Shown here: positions 42,589-51,030 of the stretch, piece by piece
Layout: the number at the start of each line of letters is the position of its first letter
How positions within the stretch are numbered: the stretch's first letter is position 1
Assembly: GCF_028867935.1 (NCBI RefSeq)
Contig: NZ_JAPQNS010000004.1
Coordinates: 1 to 64,000, forward strand
Direction of reading: 5' to 3'
DNA: 64,000 nucleotides
Source of the DNA: Flavobacterium sp. SUN052
GTDB lineage: Bacteria > Bacteroidota > Bacteroidia > Flavobacteriales > Flavobacteriaceae
Position numbers and translations under genes: made by a program
Notes under the pieces: model-generated
Seen by the model: the letters and a program-made list of their open reading frames with translations, nothing else
Database searches by the model: none
Told to the model about the DNA's origin: nothing

Positions 42589-42947
42589 AACAGGCTTTAA
42601 CCGTCTTTGCAGACATCATTAATGAATATGATGTCCTGATTGATGTAAACGAAGGCGGGTTCTATCATTTCTACGTCCGGATTCTCTTTACAGACGGCAC
42701 AATTTTGTACGCTAGGGAATACATCAACATGAAACAAGTGCGAAAATATGCCTTCCAATGGCAGCAGGCGGACACTGCCTTGTTAATGCGTTGGGATAAC
42801 TCGCCCCACCACGAACACATAGCCACCTATCCCTATCACCAGCATAGTGGCACCGAAGAAAATGTTCAGCCGTCAGCAGCCATGACACTTGAAGCGGTTC
42901 TAAGTTTTATTCAGGCCCAATTGGCTGATGAAACTACAAACTATTAA
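42585..42947 (+). CDS. TumE-family toxin (DUF6516-like)
   Basis: 120 residues from the ATG at 42585. It has the recognisable DUF6516 pattern: FYVRILFTDGTILYAREYIN, then RKYAFQWQQ, LLMRWDNSPHHEHI and ATYPYHQHSGTEENVQPSAA. Family members are proposed toxins of type II-like pairs; the conserved WDN-x-PHH block is probably catalytic or metal-binding. It overlaps the putative antitoxin by four bases. Confidence 0.7.
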   Translation: MKQALTVFADIINEYDVLIDVNEGGFYHFYVRILFTDGTILYAREYINMKQVRKYAFQWQQADTALLMRWDNSPHHEHIATYPYHQHSGTEENVQPSAAMTLEAVLSFIQAQLADETTNY

Positions 42948-43071
42948 TGTTTTGCCAAGCTATGTGGCTGGCTATTTATAAAACAACACCGCGTGCTCGT
43001 CAACTATCTCAGGTATTAAAAAGCGATTGTGTGGCGATCGTGTTCATTGAGTACAGCTAACCAACTAGACC

Positions 43072-43215
43072 ATGGCCAACGATCCTAAGAACAGCAAAAA
43101 AGCCGCCACTAAACCGGCTAAAGTAGCGGGTACCCACAAGGTGCCCAAGTACGAACAGAAAGAAGGGGCTCAAAACGCACTGTTGGCTAAAGTCGAACCA
43201 AAGGGCAAGAAATAA
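43072..43215 (+). CDS. Small lysine-rich protein
   Basis: 47 residues: MANDPKNSKKAATKPAKVAG at the start, then VPKYEQKEGAQNALLAK and a basic end KGKK. About a quarter of residues are Lys. Strong terminator directly after the stop. It may bind nucleic acid or ribosomes, or be a stress-induced disordered protein; no family is recognised. The 120 bp upstream contain no FNR-like site. Confidence 0.55.
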   Translation: MANDPKNSKKAATKPAKVAGTHKVPKYEQKEGAQNALLAKVEPKGKK

Positions 43216-43224
43216 CAACAACAT

Positions 43225-43278
43225 AGTTATACAAAAAGCCGATCCTATCGCGAGACAGGATCGGCTTTTTGTATAACT
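43225..43278. terminator. Strong bidirectional terminator
   Basis: Perfect 22-bp arms at 43225-43246 and 43257-43278 around a 10-nt loop contain AAAAAGCCGATCCT and its complement. It serves the small protein gene and the convergent ccoI. Confidence 0.88.
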
Positions 43279-43288
43279 ACCCTAGAAC

Positions 43289-45703
43289 TCAAGATTGAGT
43301 TACGCCCCGCCACCGCATACCGATGGTTGCTATGGCTACCATGGTGGCCGAACTCAGCGGCATAAGCACGGCAGCTACGATGGGAGAGAGATGACCCGTA
43401 GCGGCAAAGGACAACCCCACAAAATTGTACAGCAGCGATACTCCGAAACTGATGCGGATAAGCCGCATGGCAAACCGGCTGTAGTTCAGGAATTGGGGTA
43501 ATACTTTCAAGGAGCTACTTTCCAGAATAGCGTCGCTGGCGGGCGTGAATCGGAGGGTGTCGTCCGTAACGGCGATACCTACATTGGCTTGTTTTAGGGC
43601 ACCTGCGTCATTGAGGCCGTCGCCAATCATAAGCACGCGGTGGCCTTTTGTTTGTAACTCCTGAATAAACTGAAGCTTGTCTTCCGGGCTGCACCCAAAC
43701 CGCATATTCGTATCGGCAAACCACTGGCTTAACTCACTCCGGGCCGCATCAGTATCGCCCGACAGCAGATAAAGGTTCTTTTTCTGTTTTGTTAATTCAG
43801 TCAGCATCTCAATTAGCCCGCTGCGAACTTGTCCTGCAAACTGGAAGTAGCCACGATACGTACCGTCGATATTGACGTGAACACACTGACTCGTTTGTTG
43901 GTCCAGGCCTCCCACGAAAGTTGAACGGCCTGCTTTTACGATGTAATCATCCACCAACCCAACGATACCCTGACCGGTTAACTCCGTAAAGTTATCAACG
44001 AGCATTGGGGCGCTATCGGCCAGGTATTGGCTCAGGCGGTGGCTTAAGGGGTGCGCCGACTGACTCACCAATGCCCGAACCATAGCCCGCTCGACTGGGG
44101 TGAGCGGTTTCGTGAACGATTCGGTTACGGCTTCTGAAGTGAGGGTTGTCAAGGTGCCGGTCTTATCGAAAACGATGGTGTCGCAGTAGGTGATGTGCTC
44201 GATTACGTCCGCGTTTTTGAGGAAGAGGCCCCGTTTGCCCAACAGCCGCAGACCATGTCCCAAAGCCACCGGGTACGATAACGACAACACACAAGGGCAG
44301 GCTACAATCAGTATCGCTGTGAAGGCATTGACCGCCGTGGCAGGTTGCTCAGCCCACACATACCAGTAGGTACCAATTAAAGTAGCCAGTGTTAGTACGG
44401 TCAGAGTAAAATACGTACCGACGGCGTCGGCGAAGGTTTTGGCCTGACCGGGCCACGCCTGACCTGGCTGGTCTTTGCGAAAGGCGTCGTTATTCCAGAG
44501 TTGAGTCAGGTAGCTTTGCGAGACTTCCCGCACAATTTCGAGGTCGATAGTTCCGCCCATTTGTCGCCCGCCTGCGTAGAGCAATGCGCCGGGTTCACGA
44601 TGCAGTGGTTCCGATTCACCCGTCACAAACGAGTAGTCAATAAGTCCTTCGCCCCGGTATAACAGGCCATCGGCCGGAATCAGGTCCCCGTGGCGCACAC
44701 GAATGCGGTCGGCTTTGTGCAGGTTGGCTACGGGGATGAGAACTTCCTGATCGTTGACCAGTTGTTGAACAGCAAGGGGGAAATACGATTTATAGTCGCG
44801 CTCGAACGATAAAAAATCGTAAGTGCGTTGCTGGAACCATTTGCCACATAGCAAGAAGAAAATCAGACCCGTAACCGAGTCGAAATAGCCCGCTCCACCC
44901 AGTGACAGTACTTCGTACGAACCCCGGAAATAGGCCACCAGAATACCCAGCAAAATGGGGAAGTCGATATTAATAAGTCCGCGACGCAGGCTTTTCCAGA
45001 CAGAGGTGAAATAGCCTGAACCCGAATAAAACACGACGGGCGTTGCCAGAATCAGGTTCAGTATGCCGAACAGATGCTTGAACGATGGATCGTCGAGGCC
45101 AAGGTATTCGGGGAAGCTAAACAACATGATATTGCCCGCAGCAAAACCCGCGAGCGCCAGCCGATAAAGCAGGGGTCGGTAGGCGGGTTTGTCATGTTGC
45201 TTCACCACATCGTTGAGACTAATGAGTGGCTCGTACCCCAGCGAAGTCAGCAGTTCGGCCACTTGTCGGAGCGACAACCGGCTTGGATCGAACACCAGAT
45301 GCACCTGCTTTTTGAGGAAGTCGACGCGGGTCTGCTGCACCCCCGGTTCAATTCGGTACAGGTGTTCGAGCAGCCACAGGCAAGAAGAACAATGAATGGC
45401 GGGTATATAAAACGTTACGTGGGCTACCGTGTCGTTCCGAAAATCAATAAGCTGAGCCGAAATATCGGGTACATCCAGAAACGCCAGCCGGTCGAGGGAG
45501 GGGGTTGCCTTAGCCGATTGGCCGGGAGCTGAATTAAGATCGTAATACTGGCAAAGCTGATGTTCACTGAGCACCTGATACACTGTCTGACAGCCTGTAC
45601 AGCAAAACGGCTTATCGTCGTAAAACAAAGGTTCCGTGTTTGTTGGACAGTCGCTGCCACAATGGTAGCAGGTTGTTTTGGTAGGTGGAGCTATGGGTGT
45701 CAT
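43289..45703 (-). CDS. ccoI: CcoI-type copper P1B-ATPase
   Basis: About 804 residues from the ATG at 45703. An N-terminal zinc-ribbon-like metal domain (CYHCGSDC, FCCTGCQTVYQVL) is followed by an HMA-like domain with HCSSCLWLLEHLY. The P-type core has the transport motif ACPCVLSLSYP, phosphorylated Asp in FDKTGTLT, HP in SQSAHPLSHR and hinge GDGLNDAGALKQA. CcoI moves copper outward across the inner membrane for cbb3 oxidase assembly. Separate from the cbb3 operon but with its own FNR-like promoter; divergent from hemN. Confidence 0.88.
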   Translation of the reverse strand: MTPIAPPTKTTCYHCGSDCPTNTEPLFYDDKPFCCTGCQTVYQVLSEHQLCQYYDLNSAPGQSAKATPSLDRLAFLDVPDISAQLIDFRNDTVAHVTFYIPAIHCSSCLWLLEHLYRIEPGVQQTRVDFLKKQVHLVFDPSRLSLRQVAELLTSLGYEPLISLNDVVKQHDKPAYRPLLYRLALAGFAAGNIMLFSFPEYLGLDDPSFKHLFGILNLILATPVVFYSGSGYFTSVWKSLRRGLINIDFPILLGILVAYFRGSYEVLSLGGAGYFDSVTGLIFFLLCGKWFQQRTYDFLSFERDYKSYFPLAVQQLVNDQEVLIPVANLHKADRIRVRHGDLIPADGLLYRGEGLIDYSFVTGESEPLHREPGALLYAGGRQMGGTIDLEIVREVSQSYLTQLWNNDAFRKDQPGQAWPGQAKTFADAVGTYFTLTVLTLATLIGTYWYVWAEQPATAVNAFTAILIVACPCVLSLSYPVALGHGLRLLGKRGLFLKNADVIEHITYCDTIVFDKTGTLTTLTSEAVTESFTKPLTPVERAMVRALVSQSAHPLSHRLSQYLADSAPMLVDNFTELTGQGIVGLVDDYIVKAGRSTFVGGLDQQTSQCVHVNIDGTYRGYFQFAGQVRSGLIEMLTELTKQKKNLYLLSGDTDAARSELSQWFADTNMRFGCSPEDKLQFIQELQTKGHRVLMIGDGLNDAGALKQANVGIAVTDDTLRFTPASDAILESSSLKVLPQFLNYSRFAMRLIRISFGVSLLYNFVGLSFAATGHLSPIVAAVLMPLSSATMVAIATIGMRWRGVTQS

Positions 45704-45718
45704 CGCCAGAAATTTGCC

Positions 45719-45814
45719 CAAAATTGCCCCAATACGGCTGCCTGGTGGATGATATTAATCAGCTAAGTGGTTGATTTTGGTACGGACAGCAATAAGTAGG
45801 TTATTCGACTTTTG
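45719..45814. promoter_or_regulatory. Shared FNR-like site for ccoI and hemN
   Basis: TGAT-ATTA-ATCA at 45750-45761. Towards ccoI, CAATTTTG (minus, 45719-45726) follows after exactly 23 bp. Towards hemN, GACTTTTG (45807-45814) follows after exactly 45 bp. One site could activate both promoters. Confidence 0.7.
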
Positions 45815-45853
45815 TATTAGTAGTCAGACTATAAACTGGACTAATCTGAATTG

Positions 45854-47218
45854 ATGACTAACTTGCTGATTGCCAAATATAACGTAGCTGGGCCGCGGTA
45901 TACCAGCTACCCCACTGTACCTTTCTGGAACACCGAAGGCTTTACGGAAGCGGAATGGCTATACCGCCTGGATTCGGCCTTTGACGCCACCAACCAACGC
46001 ACGGGTATCAGCATATATATTCACCTGCCCTATTGCGAGAGCTTGTGTACATTTTGCGGTTGTAACAAACGAATTACCAAAAACCACGGGGTAGAATCGC
46101 CCTATATCGACGCATTGCTCACCGAGTGGGAGTTATATTGCGACTGGTTCCTGGAGCCGCCCCGGATCGCCGAACTTCACCTTGGTGGGGGAACCCCCAG
46201 CTTCTTTTCTCCCACCGAGTTGCGCCGGTTACTGACGGGCATTTTTCGTTACGCTGAGCCAGCCGATGATCCTGATTTTGGGTGGGAAGGGCATCCCAAC
46301 AATACCACTAGAGAGCACCTGCAAACGCTGTATGATTTTGGGTTCAGGCGCGTCAGTTTTGGTGTTCAGGACTACGACCCAGTAGTGCAGCGGGCTATAC
46401 ACCGACATCAGCCTGTGACTAATGTAGAGCAAGTAACTAGCTGGGCGCGTGAAATTGGCTATACATCCATTAGCCACGATCTGGTGTTTGGCCTGCCTTT
46501 TCAGCAAACCAGCTCCATTCGGGAAACCATTGCCCAAACCATGCGGCTGAAGCCCGACCGGATCGCGTTTTATTCCTACGCGCATGTTCCCTGGATCAAG
46601 GGCAACGGTCAGCGTGGTTTTGCCGACAAAGACCTGCCAACAGCCGACCAAAAACGGGAGCTGTACGAAACAGGTCGCGCTTTGCTCGAAGCGGGCGGGT
46701 ATACCGAAATTGGTATGGATCACTTTGCGCTGCCCCACGACGCCCTCCATAAAGCAATGCAATCAGGTACGTTGCATCGCAACTTCATGGGCTATACCAC
46801 ACAGCGTACTGATGTACTGCTTGGATTAGGGGCATCAGCCATCAGCGACGTGGGTACTGCTTTCATGCAGAATGTAAAGGGAATCGACGAGTACCTTGAG
46901 ATGGTGAAGATGAATCAGTTCCCGGTTCTGAGGGGCCATTTGCTGACTGAGCGTGATAGTTTTATTCGCCAGCAGATTCTCAATATCATGTGCCGTTTCC
47001 GAACAAGCTGGGCCATCGCCGATTGGGGCGACAGCGAATGGCTTGCCCTTAACGACAAACTTGCCGACTTTGCCGCCGATGGTTTACTCGACTACGACGA
47101 AACCGCTTTATGGATGAGGCCCGAAGGATTGCCATTTTTGCGCAACGTTTGCATGGCATTCGATCATTATCTGGCTCAACATGAGCCTACTAAGCAGCTA
47201 TTTTCTCAAACGGTATAA
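45854..47218 (+). CDS. hemN: Oxygen-independent coproporphyrinogen III dehydrogenase
   Basis: About 454 residues from the ATG at 45854. Radical-SAM signature CESLCTFCGC (CxxxCxxC) and LHLGGGTPSFFS, with GPRYTSYPTVPFW at the N-terminus as in true HemN and unlike HemW. It decarboxylates coproporphyrinogen III to protoporphyrinogen IX without oxygen, maintaining haem synthesis in low oxygen. Divergent from ccoI with a shared FNR-like site. Confidence 0.9.
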   Translation: MTNLLIAKYNVAGPRYTSYPTVPFWNTEGFTEAEWLYRLDSAFDATNQRTGISIYIHLPYCESLCTFCGCNKRITKNHGVESPYIDALLTEWELYCDWFLEPPRIAELHLGGGTPSFFSPTELRRLLTGIFRYAEPADDPDFGWEGHPNNTTREHLQTLYDFGFRRVSFGVQDYDPVVQRAIHRHQPVTNVEQVTSWAREIGYTSISHDLVFGLPFQQTSSIRETIAQTMRLKPDRIAFYSYAHVPWIKGNGQRGFADKDLPTADQKRELYETGRALLEAGGYTEIGMDHFALPHDALHKAMQSGTLHRNFMGYTTQRTDVLLGLGASAISDVGTAFMQNVKGIDEYLEMVKMNQFPVLRGHLLTERDSFIRQQILNIMCRFRTSWAIADWGDSEWLALNDKLADFAADGLLDYDETALWMRPEGLPFLRNVCMAFDHYLAQHEPTKQLFSQTV

Positions 47219-47325
47219 ACGCTAAACTGTGCAAGCTATAGTGTCGTCATAGTTTCGATGGTGCAGGGTGATGGCTGGGCGTTCAGTATTGCGTTACTTT
47301 GCCAGTCAGAAACAGCTGTTCACCA

Positions 47326-47853
47326 ATGACATTCTTTTATATCAAAGCCCTGCACATCATTTTTGTGGTGGCCTGGTTTGCGGGTTTGTTCTACATGCCC
47401 CGTCTGCTTATCTATTTCACCGAAGCCGCCGACCAACCTGAGCCGGCCCGGCAAATCCTGCAAACACAACTGGCCATCATGCAGCGCCGGCTCTGGTACG
47501 GTATAACCTGGCCGGGAGCCGTGCTCACACTTATTTTGGGATTGAGTACGTGGTATCAATATGGCTCCACTCCTGACTGGCTGATTTACAAACTGATATT
47601 GGTAGCTGGTTTGTACGGATACCATATTGTTTGCCACCTTATGTTCCGACAGCAGCAACGGGGCGAGTTACGCTACACCTCGACCCAACTCCGCATCTGG
47701 AACGAGGTGGCCACCCTGTTTTTAGTCAGCATCGTGTTTCTGGTCGTAGTGAAAGATGCTCTAAGCATGTTGTGGGGATTAGTGGGGCTAGTAGCTTTTG
47801 CCGCCCTGCTAATGGTTGGAATCAGAATATACAAGCGAGTACGGGAGAAATAA
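47326..47853 (+). CDS. hemJ: HemJ-like protoporphyrinogen oxidase
   Basis: About 175 residues from the ATG at 47326 (MTFFYIKALHIIFVVAWFAG). Four predicted spans, conserved His in the first (KALHIIF) and RQILQTQLAIMQRRLWYG. This matches HemJ (UPF0093), which oxidises protoporphyrinogen IX in the membrane, the step after HemN. The gene follows hemN by 107 bp and completes the pathway step. Confidence 0.8.
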   Translation: MTFFYIKALHIIFVVAWFAGLFYMPRLLIYFTEAADQPEPARQILQTQLAIMQRRLWYGITWPGAVLTLILGLSTWYQYGSTPDWLIYKLILVAGLYGYHIVCHLMFRQQQRGELRYTSTQLRIWNEVATLFLVSIVFLVVVKDALSMLWGLVGLVAFAALLMVGIRIYKRVREK

Positions 47854-47856
47854 AAA

Positions 47857-47887
47857 AACCTGCAAGGTCTTTGAGACCTTGCAGGTT
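47857..47887. terminator. Hairpin terminator / repeat
   Basis: AACCTGCAAGGTC and GACCTTGCAGGTT (13-bp perfect arms, 5-nt loop) overlap the A-tract after the hemJ stop. The convergent usp gene ends 23 bp later. The sequence may belong to a repeat family. Confidence 0.7.
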
Positions 47888-47909
47888 CAGCAATGAATTT
47901 TTCACCTGG

Positions 47910-48731
47910 TCAGACAACAGCCAGCAGCGGAACATCCGTCAGACGGGCAACGCGCTGGGTTTCGCCTTCAACGAACAAGCGTTTGAACCAGTTATTGGCC
48001 TGAGGCATCATCATAATCAGGTCGGCTTTGTTACTATGGGCAAATTGGAGCAATGTATCATAAACGGCATGACCGGGTTGAATGGTCAGGGTATGGGGTA
48101 CATCACCCATCAAATGCCGAATATGTTCTGATTTATGTTTAATAGTTTCGTCTATTGGGCCATCCTGAATACATAACACATTGACCACGCATTTTAGCTG
48201 CCGGGCAAACCGCAAAGCAGTGTCTAGTACAACAACATCGGGTGGAGTATTCAGATCAATACCCAACACCACATTGTTCACTTTGGCGTAGGTGGCCGAC
48301 GGAGGTAGTAGCAAAAGCGGCACATTTGTTTCCGCAATCATCTCCGTAGCCACACTACCCATTAGCTGCGCGCTTTGCGGAGCCGATCCCGCCACTGACA
48401 TCACCAGTAAATCAGCCTTTTCCTGCTTAACCACCTCGCGAATCGACGGAATGGCATAGCCTTCTTTGGTGATACAGTTGATGGCAACATCGCTTCCGTA
48501 CTGTGTATGTAATTCAATGGCCAACGCCTTCAATTGGTGCTGACTGTCGTCGTGTATGACCTGCGCACTGAGCGGGAAATCGCCCCCGATTTCAGCCGGA
48601 TTGGTTGGCCAGAAATGAAAGGCATTAACCAAAATCAGGGCAGCTTTTTGCGCCTTGGCCAGTTGCATGGCAAAGTGAGCCGCCTGATTAGCGTTCGCTG
48701 AAAAGTCGGTAGCAGCAACAATGGTTTTCAT
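47910..48731 (-). CDS. Tandem-domain universal stress protein
   Basis: About 273 residues from the ATG at 48731 (MKTIVAATDFSANANQAAHF). Two Usp domains; domain 1 keeps a G...GS loop in SVAGSAPQSAQLMGSVATEM, whereas domain 2 (NKADLIMMMPQANNWFKRLF) has lost it. It lies 49 bp downstream of a small membrane protein gene whose promoter has an FNR-like site, and is probably co-transcribed. Third tandem Usp in the window. Confidence 0.86.
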   Translation of the reverse strand: MKTIVAATDFSANANQAAHFAMQLAKAQKAALILVNAFHFWPTNPAEIGGDFPLSAQVIHDDSQHQLKALAIELHTQYGSDVAINCITKEGYAIPSIREVVKQEKADLLVMSVAGSAPQSAQLMGSVATEMIAETNVPLLLLPPSATYAKVNNVVLGIDLNTPPDVVVLDTALRFARQLKCVVNVLCIQDGPIDETIKHKSEHIRHLMGDVPHTLTIQPGHAVYDTLLQFAHSNKADLIMMMPQANNWFKRLFVEGETQRVARLTDVPLLAVV

Positions 48732-48780
48732 ATACGTGAGCGTTTTTACTAAATGGATCAACCAGCCGATATGAAATAAC

Positions 48781-49116
48781 CTACAGCAGATTTACCAGGA
48801 TCAGAACCACGTGAACAAACGCGCTAAAAGCGAAGGCCGGGAAAATGTATTTTACAGGTTGTGCCGCCAGAACCGGAATCAGCACCAGCAAAAAGCACAG
48901 GTTTCCAACCAGAAACTGCCAGTCGCTACCTCCGTAATAAAACATAGAGAGCAGAAGCAGCGGTGTGAGCACACAGCCTTGCGTCATAAGGGTGGTTGCA
49001 GACCAGCCGAAACGATTGAATTCGGCTTTTTCTAAAAAGGCATTATAGCTGCTGAGCCAGGAATGAGATGACTCTAACGAATGGGTCTGATGTAGGGTAT
49101 GATTAAGCGTTGCCAT
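48781..49116 (-). CDS. Small membrane protein upstream of usp
   Basis: 111 residues. Hydrophilic start, then three predicted spans (TTLMTQGCVLTPLLLLSMFY, LVGNLCFLLVLIPVLAAQPV, FPAFAFSAFVHVVLILVNLL). Family not recognised. Its promoter has a perfect FNR-like site 23 bp before a TTGTTTTG element, and a Usp gene follows, so it probably belongs to the low-oxygen set. Confidence 0.65.
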   Translation of the reverse strand: MATLNHTLHQTHSLESSHSWLSSYNAFLEKAEFNRFGWSATTLMTQGCVLTPLLLLSMFYYGGSDWQFLVGNLCFLLVLIPVLAAQPVKYIFPAFAFSAFVHVVLILVNLL

Positions 49117-49142
49117 GAGCGTTTTTCGTTTGAATTACACTA

Positions 49143-49185
49143 CAAAACAAGGCATGCTTTACTACTCTCAACCTGACGATTATCA
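49143..49185 (-). promoter_or_regulatory. FNR-like site plus -7 element of the membrane protein-usp unit
   Basis: TGAC-GATT-ATCA at 49174-49185 within ACCTGACGATTATCAGGT; on the minus strand TTGTTTTG at 49143-49150 follows after exactly 23 bp. Confidence 0.6.
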
Positions 49186-49230
49186 GGTCAAAAATTGATT
49201 TTTGTCGATGATATAAGATGGTTTTATACT

Positions 49231-49267
49231 CAACAGGGCTGAAGCGTGATTCGCTCCAGCCCTGTTG
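49231..49267 (-). terminator. Probable terminator of the GMC gene
   Basis: CAACAGGGCT and AGCCCTGTTG form a perfect 10-bp outer stem, extended inward by AAGCG/CGCTC with mismatches. It lies 22 bp beyond the GMC stop. Confidence 0.6.
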
Positions 49268-49288
49268 GATACTAGCTTCTGTTACCGA

Positions 49289-50986
49289 TTATATGTTTCC
49301 CTTTTTCATTTCCTTTACGGCAAAATCGGCCGCACGGGCGGTAAGCGCCATGTAGGTGAGGGAGGGATTGACGCAAGAGGTAGAAGTCATGGCCGCACCG
49401 TCGGTCACGAATACATTTTTCACGGCGTGCATCTGGTTCCACTTATTGAATATCGACGTTTTGGGATCGCGGCCCATACGAGCGGTGCCCATTTCGTGAA
49501 TAGCCATGCCCGGTGCGCTGTGATTGTTATAGGCCTGAATGTTTTTCACACCTGCGGCTTCGAGCATTTCGGCAGCATCGTTCATCATGTCGATCTGCAT
49601 TTTCGTCTCGTTTTCCTTGAAACTGGCATTGAAAACCATAGTTGGCAAGCCCCACTTATCGGTTCTCTGACGATTGAGCGTCACCTGATTGTCCTCGTAG
49701 GGCAGGCACTCGCCAAACCCACCGAGGCTCATTGTCCAACCACCGGGTTTGGTCATTAGCTCTTTCATGTCGGCTCCAAACCCTTCAGCATTTTCGTTGC
49801 GCCCGCGACTGGCCCGACCCTGATAACCGAAACCCCGCAGGTAATCGCGTTTGTCGTTGCCGATGTTACGATACCGTGGAATGTAAATACCGTTGGCGCG
49901 TCGACCGTAGTAATAGCTATCCTGGAAACCATCGTACGTACCGTTGGCTCCCACCCGGAAATGGTGATCCATCAGGTACTTGCCCAATACGCCACTGTCG
50001 TTGCCGAGGCCGTTGGGGAAACGGTTCGACACTGAGTTCATTAGCACAAACGTTGAGCCCAGTGTGGAGCCATTTACAAAAATGATTTTGGCGTTGTATT
50101 CAAGGCTTTCGCCGGTTAGCGAGTCGATCACCCGAACGCCTTTGGCTTTGCTTTTCTGTTCATCGTAAAGCACCTCGGCCACAATAGAGTGGGGGCGGAG
50201 GGTCAGTTTACCCGTTTTCATGGCGGCAGGCAAGGTAGCCGCCTGTGAGCTGAAATAGCCACCAAACGGACAGCCCCGGCTACAGAGGTTCCGAAACTGG
50301 CAACTCGCCCGGCCCAGATCAGTGTGCATTTTTGTAGGAGCGGTGAGGTTAGCTACCCGCCCAATAGTCATCACCCGGTCGCCTTTGTACGTTGACTTGA
50401 TCGACGAAGCCACGTGTTTCTCCAGACAGTTCATATCCATCGGCGGCATAAAGTCCGAATCCGGGAGTTGGGGCAGGTTAAGTTTCTCACCTGAGATTCC
50501 CACAAATTTTTCTACGTAACTGTACCAGGGGGCCACATCGGCGTAGCGAATCGGCCAGTCGACGGCGATGCCCTCTTTTGCATTGGCTTCAAAGTCCAGA
50601 TCGCTGAGCCGGTACGTTTGTCGTCCCCACATAATCGATTTACCCCCTACAATGTCAGGCCGGAACCAGTCGAAGCGTTTTTGCTCGGCATACGGCGCAT
50701 CGGTGTCGTTCATCCAGTAATGAGCGTTACCGGCGTTAAAAATCTGGTCGCGGCTCAGGTACGGATGGGTTTCGATCTGCTCGGTGGTTAGCTTACCGGC
50801 ATGGGACATTTCCCAGGGGGCTTTCATAGCTGTTTCGTAGCCCGTAACGTGTTCGAGCGGTTTGCCCCGATCAAGCATGAGTACGCGCAGGCCTTTTTCG
50901 GTAAGTTCTTTAGCAGCCCAGCCACCGCTCACGCCGGAGCCGATTACGATAGCGTCGAAGGATTGGGGAGGAGTTAGTATGTGCAC
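49289..50986 (-). CDS. GMC-family flavin oxidoreductase
   Basis: 565 residues with a GTG start (MHILTPPQSFDAIVIGSGVS); no upstream ATG fits. FAD-binding GSGVSGGWAAKEL, later VGGKSIMWGRQTYR, a Cys-rich CQFRNLCSRGCPFGGY and a C-terminal EMGTARMGRDP...VTDGAAMTSTSCVNPSLTYMAL with the catalytic His/Asn region. These match the glucose-methanol-choline type common in Bacteroidota, which oxidises sugar or sugar-derived alcohols, possibly passing electrons to cytochrome c. Substrate unknown. A hydroxyacid dehydrogenase gene lies upstream. Confidence 0.85.
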   Translation of the reverse strand: MHILTPPQSFDAIVIGSGVSGGWAAKELTEKGLRVLMLDRGKPLEHVTGYETAMKAPWEMSHAGKLTTEQIETHPYLSRDQIFNAGNAHYWMNDTDAPYAEQKRFDWFRPDIVGGKSIMWGRQTYRLSDLDFEANAKEGIAVDWPIRYADVAPWYSYVEKFVGISGEKLNLPQLPDSDFMPPMDMNCLEKHVASSIKSTYKGDRVMTIGRVANLTAPTKMHTDLGRASCQFRNLCSRGCPFGGYFSSQAATLPAAMKTGKLTLRPHSIVAEVLYDEQKSKAKGVRVIDSLTGESLEYNAKIIFVNGSTLGSTFVLMNSVSNRFPNGLGNDSGVLGKYLMDHHFRVGANGTYDGFQDSYYYGRRANGIYIPRYRNIGNDKRDYLRGFGYQGRASRGRNENAEGFGADMKELMTKPGGWTMSLGGFGECLPYEDNQVTLNRQRTDKWGLPTMVFNASFKENETKMQIDMMNDAAEMLEAAGVKNIQAYNNHSAPGMAIHEMGTARMGRDPKTSIFNKWNQMHAVKNVFVTDGAAMTSTSCVNPSLTYMALTARAADFAVKEMKKGNI

Positions 50987-51030
50987 AGGAAAATGAGAAT
51001 TGGACTACAAACACATAAAGTTACTTTATT

